NCBI GenBank assembly: GCA_022577435.1
Contig: JAKOON010000055.1
Location: 898,117 to 962,116, forward strand
Reading direction: 5' to 3'
DNA length: 64,000 nt
From: Embiotoca jacksoni
Taxonomy: Eukaryota; Chordata; Actinopteri; Embiotocidae
Position numbers and translations under genes: made by a program. The number at the start of each line of letters is the position of its first letter. The stretch's first letter is position 1. A model generated the notes under the pieces. That model was given only the letters and a program-made list of their open reading frames with translations. It was not told where the DNA came from and ran no database searches. Of the stretch, positions 55,830-64,000 are shown piece after piece.

Positions 55830-57093
55830 GAACTCGTCCTGCTGTCCGCTCCATGTTTCTTCTTTCTCTGCTCGGTTTCCATCTTAAAGCTGCTGATGAA
55901 CTTCTTCACTCGCCGGCTTCACGACGATTATTTCCTCCATCAGAAGGTAACAAACAGTTTCCATCTTCATCTGATAGGTTTTTGACATGGAACCGGTCCG
56001 ATCAATAAAAATGACGTCGCTGTCTGTCAGATCAACGCTGACTCTTCTGAAGCAGCTCCTGAACTTTTAAACCCAGCTCAGTTTTCCTGAACTCGTTCTG
56101 TGTTTTCTGTTGCGACCGCATGAAGAGTCGACATGTTCAGTAACTTTGAAACCGTCGATCATTTTAACGGCCCGTGTGATTCAGTTAGTGGGGAGCGTTC
56201 ACTGTCCGGTCTGACGTTGTTCACAGCTGGACTGGTTGGTTATTAACAGGTAATAAAGTCATCAAATATGTGACAGTCAGTCAGAGATCTTTGAAAATGT
56301 TCACAGTGAGGAGGAAACAGAAACACGTTCAATTCTCTTTCTGGAATAACGGAGCATGTTTTTCACATCATGTCTGCATCATGTGTTCAGAAACATGTTT
56401 TATATTCTCACTGTCTCACTGATGAATGTTTTGCTGTAGATGATGTGGGATTCATAAAAAAACAACAAGGTTCAAAGTTCTTTTATTGCAGCTATAAAAT
56501 GATAAAACCTTCTGTGATAACATCGTTATCATCCATCAATGATTAAACAGCAAAGACATCAAATACGACACGACTACAGAAACAGTTTAAAAAGATGTTT
56601 TTCACTGAGGTCATATTTCAACATCAGCGACTCTTAGAAACTACAGCTGTGTTGAATGTTTTCATGGATCTGTTCAGACTCTCTCAGCTCTTTGTTGAGC
56701 TTCAACACAGATGGAGGCGTCGCTGAAAAACAGCCTCAGCTCCTCCAAATGGAGCAGATTTTACAAGTCAAAGAAAATATGAACTTTTAGAGAAAAGTTA
56801 CAGCCTGTTTAGGTTTAATACTTTTTCAGACTCTCTGTTCTTTCCTTCTTTCATGTAGCAGATAGAAATATTCACATTTATCTTTGGACTCTGAGATATT
56901 TTATTTTCTTGTGATCTGAGTTGAACTCTGGTTTTCTGTCATCTTGAAGTTTCCAGACTTTGACAGTGAGGTTCTGAGAGGATGACGAAGACGTCAGACT
57001 GATGATGAAGCAGAATCAGCAGCAGCTTCTCTCTCTGTGTTTCCTCTGCAGGTGAAGGTAGAACGACTCTGTGACGGGATCTGAATTCACCTG
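55830..57093 (+). other. 5' non-coding exons of NLR copy 3
   Basis: First exon donor at 55946 (CAGAAG|GTAACA), second exon 57052-57093 (42 bp), uORF start at 55853. Confidence 0.6.
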
Positions 57094-57376
57094 GTGAGGA
57101 TTTCATTCACTTCTGCCTGAATTCATCACATCACCTCCTTTAAACAAGTGAAATATAACTTTTAGCAGGTAGATCAGAAAAACACACCTGGACAGAAATG
57201 AAGAGAGTTCATGTTGTTTCCTAACATCCATCCTCAGTGGAAATCTGAACAGGATGTGAACTGTATTTACTTTGGCGCCCTCTGGTGGTGGAATCCAGAG
57301 TGACACTGTTGTAGTGTGAATGTTGTTGTACGTACTGAGCAGGTTGTTGTGTTTGTGTGGAGCTGTGGGCTCTGCT

Positions 57377-60300
57377 ATGGATCAGTGGAAGGACAGAGAG
57401 GACGGAGTCCGTCCCTCTAAAACCACTCTGTGTGGGGAACATGAGAGCCGGACCGAAGCTCAGAGGTGAGACGACCGTCTCTAACTGTCCACGACTCTTC
57501 TCCACGTCACAGCTCAGCACTCACATCACTGCACCATCATTATTCTCACTCAGAGCTCTGTGTGTTCTGTTGAAGAACAAAGCAGCAGCTCAGACATGCT
57601 GGACCTGGACCTGGACCTGGACCTGGACCTGGACATGGACCTGGACATGGACATGGACCTTTACATGCACCCAGCTGTGTGTCCATGAAGAGTGACCGGT
57701 CTGTGGGAAGATTTATTGACTTCAAAGATGGACACCAGTCTGTTAAACAAAGGTAAAAATGTTTAAAGTTTGTCTTTTGGTTTCAAACCCTCCTGATGTC
57801 ATAACGTCTTTGTGTTGAACTTATTATTCACCTCGATAGAAGATTGGAGACATCTGGAGAGACAGTTGGCAGCTTGGACAGATGATCTCAGGCGGTTGAA
57901 TCTGTATGTTCGTTGAAAGGAACCAAACTGTCTTCACACAGAGACTCAGAAGGAAATCTGTTCAGGGAGCTGGAGAGGAGGAAGAGTTGTCTGTAACAAG
58001 TAACCCTGCATGACGTGGTCCTACAGTCAGAAACCTCAGAGCAGGCCATCATGTTTGAGCTGACAGTGAAGATCAAATTAAAGAGGCCCACAAGAAGAAA
58101 ATGGTCAAAGATCACAGGGGTGGGATCACCTCAGCTCAGAGGATCAAAGGACGTCAGACTCAGATTCTTTAGTCTCTTTAGTTCAGCAATGCCAGTTTGT
58201 TGGAACTGCAGGTTCATGGAAACACACTGGATGTATTCATGTTTCTGTTAGCGTCCAACAAAACACACAATCTGCAGGGTTAAAACTGAAAGCTACACAT
58301 CTCTGTTTCCATCAGGATCCTTCAGCAGGAACCAGATTCTCCTGAACCCAGCTGTGTGTCCATGAAGAGTGACTGGTCTATGGGGGAACCTATTACCTTC
58401 AAAGATGGACACCAGTCTGTTGAACAAAGGTAATAATGTGAAATGTTTGTCATTTAGTATCAAACCCTCCTGATGTCATAATGTCTGAACTCAGTCTGCT
58501 GGTCCAGTGGTGCTGAACCCAACCTCCATGCGACATTGAAGAGAGGTGTCAGCCAAGACAGCCACAAATGTTCAAAGCCTTTTGCATCTCAGGACTGATC
58601 CGAGTCGATGACGTTCCAATAACTAAACTCCAGACATCACCATTATTGACAGGCCGAGCTTTGAGTGAGTTTTTTTTTTAATCATAAAGCAGCAACAGAG
58701 AATCTCCTGCACATCACCTGCAGGGTTTAAACCCACTGAATCCAAAGGTTGATAAAAGTCTGAAGATCAAAGGTAAGAATGAGAAATACTGGCGTCTGAC
58801 TGGATTAGTGATTTAAAATGGATGTTTTGTCTTCCTGTTCAGCTTCTGTCAGGTGTTGGTTGTCTTGGTAACTAAAAACATGAAGTCTCTTTACTTTATG
58901 TTTCTGGATTAATTCTGACCAAACATCTTGTGTTTTGATGTTGACTTTACAGAGTTGATCAGCAGGACTCAGACGTTCCTGAAACAAACCTGGACTCCAT
59001 ATTTCTGGTGTGTAAACACACAAACTAAAGAGTGAATTACCAAAACTCACATTCTCCCTGCTGCACTCTGTAAACCAGCAGGATTTCAGTCCATGTTTAA
59101 AATGATCTGATACGTTCTGTGTATTAAAGTTAATATATTTCTCTGTTTCAGCTGCTGGAGGAGAACATGATCAGCTTTGTAAAGAACGAGCTGAAGAAGA
59201 TGAAGAAAATTCTGAGTCCAGATTACCCAGAATGCTTAGAGAGTGAGGATGAGGAGGTGTTGGAGGGTGAGGATGAAGAGCAGAGGAGGAGCAGAGAGTC
59301 ATTTCTGAAGATCACACTACACTTCCTGAGGAGACTGAAGCAGGAGGAGCTGGCTGACCGTCTGCAGAGCAGTAAGAGGATTTTAACAGCTGGAACATGA
59401 TGGAAAGAGGAAACATGGGAGAAACTTAGATTTCCAAACTCTGCTGTTAATATGATGCAAACATCTTCATCACATCTGTGAATTCTTCTGGACTGAAAAC
59501 AATCAGAAACTGTTTGTCCACAACTGATGTGCAGAATTGATTTCATGGAGACAAAATATTTAAAATGTTAAAAAGTTTATCTTCAGGTTTACTGAGACAT
59601 TCACTGTTTGTTTGCTTGTTTTTTTAGGAACTGTTGCTGCAGAGTGTCGACAACATCTTCAATCAAACCTGAGGAAGAAGTTCCAGAGTGTGTTTGAGGG
59701 GATTTCTAAAGCAGGAAACCGAACCCTTCTGAATGAGATGTACACAGAGCTGTACATCACAGAGGGAGGGACTGCAGAGGTCAATGATCAACATGAGGTC
59801 AGACAGATTGAAACAACATCCAGGAAACCAGACAGACCAGAAACAACCATCAGACAAGAAGACATCTTTAAAGGCTCACCTGGAAGACATGAACCAATCA
59901 GAACAGTGCTGACAAAGGGAGTGGCTGGCATCGGGAAGACAGTGTTAACACAGAAGTTCACTCTGGACTGGGCTGAAGACAAAACCAACCAGAACATCCA
60001 GTTCATGTTTCCGTTCACTTTCAGAGAGCTGAATGTGCTGAAAGAGAGAAAGTTCAGTTTGGTGGAACTGGTTCATCTCTTCTTCACTGAAACCAAAGCA
60101 GCAGGAATCTGCATCTTTGAACACTTCCAGGTTGTGTTCATCTTTGACGGTCTGGATGAGTGTCGACTTCCTCTGGACTTCCACAACAATGAGATCCTGA
60201 CTGATGTTACAGAGTCCACCTCAGTGGATGTGCTGCTGACCAACCTCATCAGGGGGAAACTGCTTCCCTCTGCTCGCCTCTGGATAACCACACGACCTGC

Positions 60301-63300
60301 AGCGGCCAATCAGATCCCTGCCGAGTGTGTCGGCATGGTGACAGAGGTCAGAGGGTTCACTGACCCGCAGAAGGAGGAGTACTTCAGGAGGAGGTTCAGA
60401 GATGAGGAGCAGGCCAGCAGCATCATCTCCCACATCAAGACATCCAGAAGCCTCCACATCATGTGCCACATCCCGGTCTTCTGCTGGATCACTGCTACAG
60501 TTCTGGAGGACGTGTTGAAAAGAAGAGACGGAGGAGAGGTGCCCAAGACCCTGACGGAGATGTTCATCCTCTTCCTAGTGGTTCAGGCCAAAGTGAAGCA
60601 GGTCAAGTATGATGGAGGAGCTGAGACAGATCCACACTGGAATGAAAAGAGCAGGAAGATGATGGAGTCTCTGGGAAAACTGGCTTTTGATCAGCTGCAG
60701 AAAGGAAACCTGATCTTCTATGAATCCGACCTGACAGAGTGTGGCATCGATATCAGAGCAGCCTCAGTGTACTCAGGAGTGTTCACCCAGATCTTTAAAG
60801 AGGAGAGCGGGCTGTACCAGGACAAGGTGTTCTGCTTCGTCCATCTGAGCGTTCAGGAGTTTCTGGCTGCTCTTCACGTCCATCTGACCTTCATCAACTC
60901 TGCTGTCAACCTGCTGAAGGAACAAAGAGAAGAGAAACCTGATCCAACACTTTTCTACCAGACTGCTGTGGACGAGGCCTTAAAGAGTCCAAATGGACAC
61001 CTGGACTTGTTCCTCCGCTTCCTTCTGGGTCTTTCACTGCAGACCAATCAGACTCTCCTACGAGGCCTGCTGACACAGACAGGAAGTAGCTCAGAGACCA
61101 ATCAGGAAACAGTCCAGTACATCAAGGAGAAGATCAGTGAGAATCTGTCTGCAGAGAGAAGCATCAATCTGTTCCACTGTCTGAATGAACTGAATGATGG
61201 TTCTCTAGTGGAGGAGATCCAACAGTCCCTGAAATCAGGACGTCTCTCCAGAGATAAACTGTCTCCTGCTCAGTGGTCAGCTCTGGTCTTCATCTTACTG
61301 TCATCAGAAGAACATCTGGATGTGTTTGACCTGAAAAAATACTTTGCTTCAGAGGAGGCTCTTCTGAGGCTGCTGCCAGTGGTCAAAGCCTCCAACAAAG
61401 CTCTGTACGAGGATTTATCAACCATTTCAAACATGTTTAATTTTGTAAATAACAAATAAAACAGTTTGTGTTCATTGTTAAATCTTCTCCAGGCTGACTG
61501 GCTGTAACCTGTCAGAGAGAAGCTGTGAAGCTCTGTCCTCAGTTCTCAGCTCCCAGTCCTCCTGTCTGAGAGAACTGGACCTGAGTAACAACGACCTGCT
61601 GGATTCAGGAGTGAAGCTGCTGTCTGCTGGTCTGGAGAGTCCTCACTGTAAACTGGAGACTCTCAGGTCAGGAAATATCTGGTTGTTGATCAGTTAAATT
61701 ATCTTTTAGTTCATGTTGGTGCAGATGTTCAACATCTGTAGAATTTTCCTTCTTGTTTCTGGAGTTGATGATATTTTTCTGACTCCAGTCTGTCAGGTTG
61801 TCTGATCTCAGAGGAAGGCTGTGCTTCTCTGGCCTCAGCTCTGAGCTCCAACCCCTCCCATCTGAGAGAGCTGGACCTGAGCTACAATCATCCAGGAGAC
61901 ACAGGAGTGAAGATGCTGTCTGCTGGTCTGGAGGCTCCTCACTGGAGACTGGACACTCTCAGGTATGGACAGACAACCAGAGCTCACACAGTGCATGTTT
62001 GTCTCATTGATTTGACTTCATGTGTTGTTGCTCAGGTCCATCATCATGAAGGATGACTTGTTTCTCTTGTTTCTGTTCAGAGGAGTGAGGAGGTCTGAGT
62101 TAGGAAACATGTGGATCCTCAGAAGTCTTTTATCAAATGGAAACAGCTGTTCATTAGAAACATTGTGAAGTTGGTGTCAAATCCTTCTCATCTTGAACCA
62201 TGTTATCAGCCTGGCTGTAGGGACGACAGTGTTCATCAGTCGATCACCACTTTGGTCCAAACTGATTCATCTCAACAACTAATAAACATAATGAGATGAA
62301 CTTCTGTTCACACAAATTTTAGAAGTTCAGGACTCAAAGTTCGGCCTCAGTCTTCACTCTGAAATACAGTCGTTTTTATATGAAGTTCTAAAATCAAGTC
62401 AGTTTTATTTTTCAGTCCAGAATTACAACTTTTCCTCCCAGAGCTTCAGTCTCTACAGCTGACTCCCTCCATCATTACACCCTCGATTCTGAACATGTAA
62501 ATTACACAAACCAACTGAATGTGGTGGTTGGACTGATCTGTGAACAGTCTGAAAACAGTTCAGCTGTTCATGTGAATGTTGGTCAAACTGTTCATTTTAA
62601 GGGACAACATGCAGAGACCAATATTTCACATGTGGGAGGACATCAATAAAAACAGAGCAGATCAGTGGAGACTGAGCTCTCTGATTATTTCTACATATCT
62701 TCTTCTTCAGGTGTTTTCCTCACAGACAGCAGTGAAACCATCAGAGAGACAGTTGACACTGATGAGTTTCAGCCTGTTTCTGTGTCTCACTGACAAACTG
62801 AGGAACTCTGCTTCATGTTGAACAGCAGTTAGGACTCCTGTTGGATAGAAAATCATTGTGACTGTTTCTTCCTCCAGGGTGGACCATGGTGGAGAGCAGA
62901 GGTTAAAACCTGGTCTGAGGAAGTGTAAGTTTGACTGATACACGTTACATTACATTTCATTTAGCTGACGCTTTTGTCCAAAGCGACTCACAATAAGTGC
63001 TTTTCAACCATGATGGTACAAAACCAGAACAAGAAGAATCAAGAAAATACAATTTCTTCTAGAAAGCTGAACTACAAGTACAAAAAGTAAGTTCCATTTT
63101 AATCTACTAAAGTTCTCCTATTCAAGATAAAGTCTGAAGAGGTGTGTTTTTAGTTTGTGGTGGAAGATGTTCAGAGTTTCTGCTGTCCTGATGTTGTTGG
63201 GGAGCTCATTCCACCATTTAGGAGCCAGGACATCAAACAGTCGTGATTTTGTAGAGTGTTTAGCTCAGTGAGGAGCAACAAGCTGATTGGCCGATGCAGA

Positions 63301-64000
63301 GCGGAGTGAACGGGCTGGGATGTAAGGTTGGACCATGTCCTGGATGTAGACTGGACCTGATCTGTTCACAGCACGGTACGAAGTACCAATGTTTGGAAAT
63401 GGATGCGGGCGTTTACTGGTAACCAGTGAAGGGAGCAGAGGAGGAGAAGAAGGAGAAGAGGAGGAGGTAGAGAGAAGGGGGAGAGGAGGGGAGGAGAAGG
63501 GGGAGAGGAGGGAGACAGGTGGGGGAGAGGAGGGGGAGAGGAGGGGGAGAGGAGGGGGAGGGAGAGTGGGGAGATAGGCGGTAGAGAGGAGGGAGAGAGG
63601 AGGGAGAGAGGAGGGAGAGAGGAGGGGGAGAGGAGGGAGAGAGGAGTGAGAGAGTAGGGGGAGAGGAGGAAGAGGGAGGAGGGGAGGGGAGGGGGAGGGA
63701 GAGGGGAGGAGGAGGGAGAGAAGAGGGGGAGAGGAGGAAGAGAGGAGGTGGAGAGGAGGGGGAGAGGAGGGAGAGAGGAGTGAGAGAGGAGGGGGACAGG
63801 AGGGAGACAGGTGAGGGAGAGGAGGTACGGAGGAGGAGGAGAGGAGGAGGAGAGGAGGAAGAGGGAGAGAGGAGGGAGACTGGAGGGTTAGAGGGGGAGG
63901 AGGGAGAGAGGAGTGAGAGAGGAGTGGAGGGAGAGAGGAGGGGGGAGAGGAGGAGGAAGAGAGAAGGGGGACAGGAGGGAGACAGGTGAGGGAGAGGAGG
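57377..64000 (+). CDS. NLR copy 3: FISNA-NACHT-LRR receptor, 3' end beyond window
   Basis: Exons seen: 57377-57465 (MDQWKDREDG..), 57576-57752, 58316-58429, 58953-59007, 59152-59371, 59628-61404, 61493-61666, 61789-61962, 62878-62924. All are in phase, about 942 codons. The B30.2 exon would follow the purine array and lies past base 64,000. From the NACHT exon to the 47-bp exon it runs at a constant offset of 42,885 from copy 1 with few substitutions. Leader differences: a Gly-Pro run broken by His (GHGPGHGHG) and SDRSVGRFIDFKDGHQ. Confidence 0.88.
59628..61404 (+). CDS. NLR copy 3 FISNA-NACHT exon
   Basis: 1,777 bp, same length as copy 1. Walker A GVAGIGKT, Walker B FDGLDE and TTRPAAA are intact. 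One visible change is NDGSLVEEIQQSLKSG versus NDRSLVEEIQHFLKSG. Stop at 61459 if the next 88-bp intron is retained. Confidence 0.92.
61493..61962 (+). CDS. NLR copy 3 LRR exons
   Basis: Exons 61493-61666 and 61789-61962, 174 bp each. I see no difference from copy 1 in translation. Confidence 0.9.
62940..63435 (-). mobile_element. LINE ORF2 3' fragment in NLR copy 3 intron
   Basis: Same fragment as in copies 1 and 2. It keeps the TTTTGTCCAAAGCGACTCAC segment missing from copy 1. Confidence 0.82.
63436..64000 (+). repeat. Purine-only array in NLR copy 3 intron, cut by window end
   Basis: Starts at the same LINE position as in copies 1 and 2 and follows the copy 1 unit order closely at first (GTGGGGAGATAGGCGGTAGA is shared), with small unit-number differences. 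Confidence 0.93.

Overview
The window is genomic DNA of a bony fish, most likely a spiny-rayed (percomorph) teleost. Genes are split into exons with GT/AG borders, transposable elements are dense, and the main gene family is the fish-expanded NLR-C type (FISNA-NACHT-LRR-B30.2) of cytosolic immune receptors. The species cannot be named from sequence alone. No bacterial features, tRNA genes, rRNA genes or CRISPR arrays were found.

Layout. (1) Bases 1-12,972 are a three-layer nest of LTR elements. A minus-strand Ty3/gypsy element runs from its LTR at about 12,530-12,972 down past base 1, with order gag-protease-integrase-RT-RNase H. Integrase before RT is the unusual order of the GMR1 clade. It was split at 429/8,546 by a plus-strand solo retroviral-type LTR with a TTCC target duplication. 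That LTR was in turn split at 538/8,098 by a young minus-strand endogenous retrovirus (539-8,097). The provirus has two 552-bp LTRs differing at one base, a proline-tRNA primer site, an intact env frame and largely deleted gag/pol. (2) 12,986-26,925 holds NLR copy 1, 26,926-42,400 holds NLR copy 2, and 54,546-64,000 holds a shared 3' tail followed by NLR copy 3, which runs off the window. All three are on the plus strand with the same exon plan: two non-coding 5' exons, an MDQW start exon, two leader-repeat exons, a short linker exon, a pre-NACHT exon, a 1.78-1.80 kb FISNA-NACHT exon, two 174-bp LRR exons, a 47-bp linker, then B30.2. Copies 1 and 2 assemble in frame to about 1,107 and 1,141 residues. 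(3) Between NLR copies 2 and 3 lies a unique block with a BUB1 mitotic-checkpoint kinase gene (43,516-49,760). It has a cell-cycle-type promoter but several lesions, including absence of the exons for the start of the kinase N-lobe. (4) 49,990-54,545 is intergenic DNA with dispersed repeats, one full tRNA-derived SINE and a Tc1-like transposase fragment.

The most striking structure is the long purine-only (GGAGA-type) array in the last intron of every NLR copy. It covers about 3.95 kb in copy 1, about 6.2 kb in copy 2, and is cut by the window end in copy 3. In each case it sits inside a decayed L2/Rex-type LINE fragment, with the purine strand as the sense strand. In copy 1 the array includes an 892-bp higher-order duplication. 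Related short simple repeats also occur in the coding parts of the same genes: a (GGACCT)n Gly-Pro tract in the leader exon and a (TCC)n poly-Ser tract in B30.2. Both differ in length between copies.
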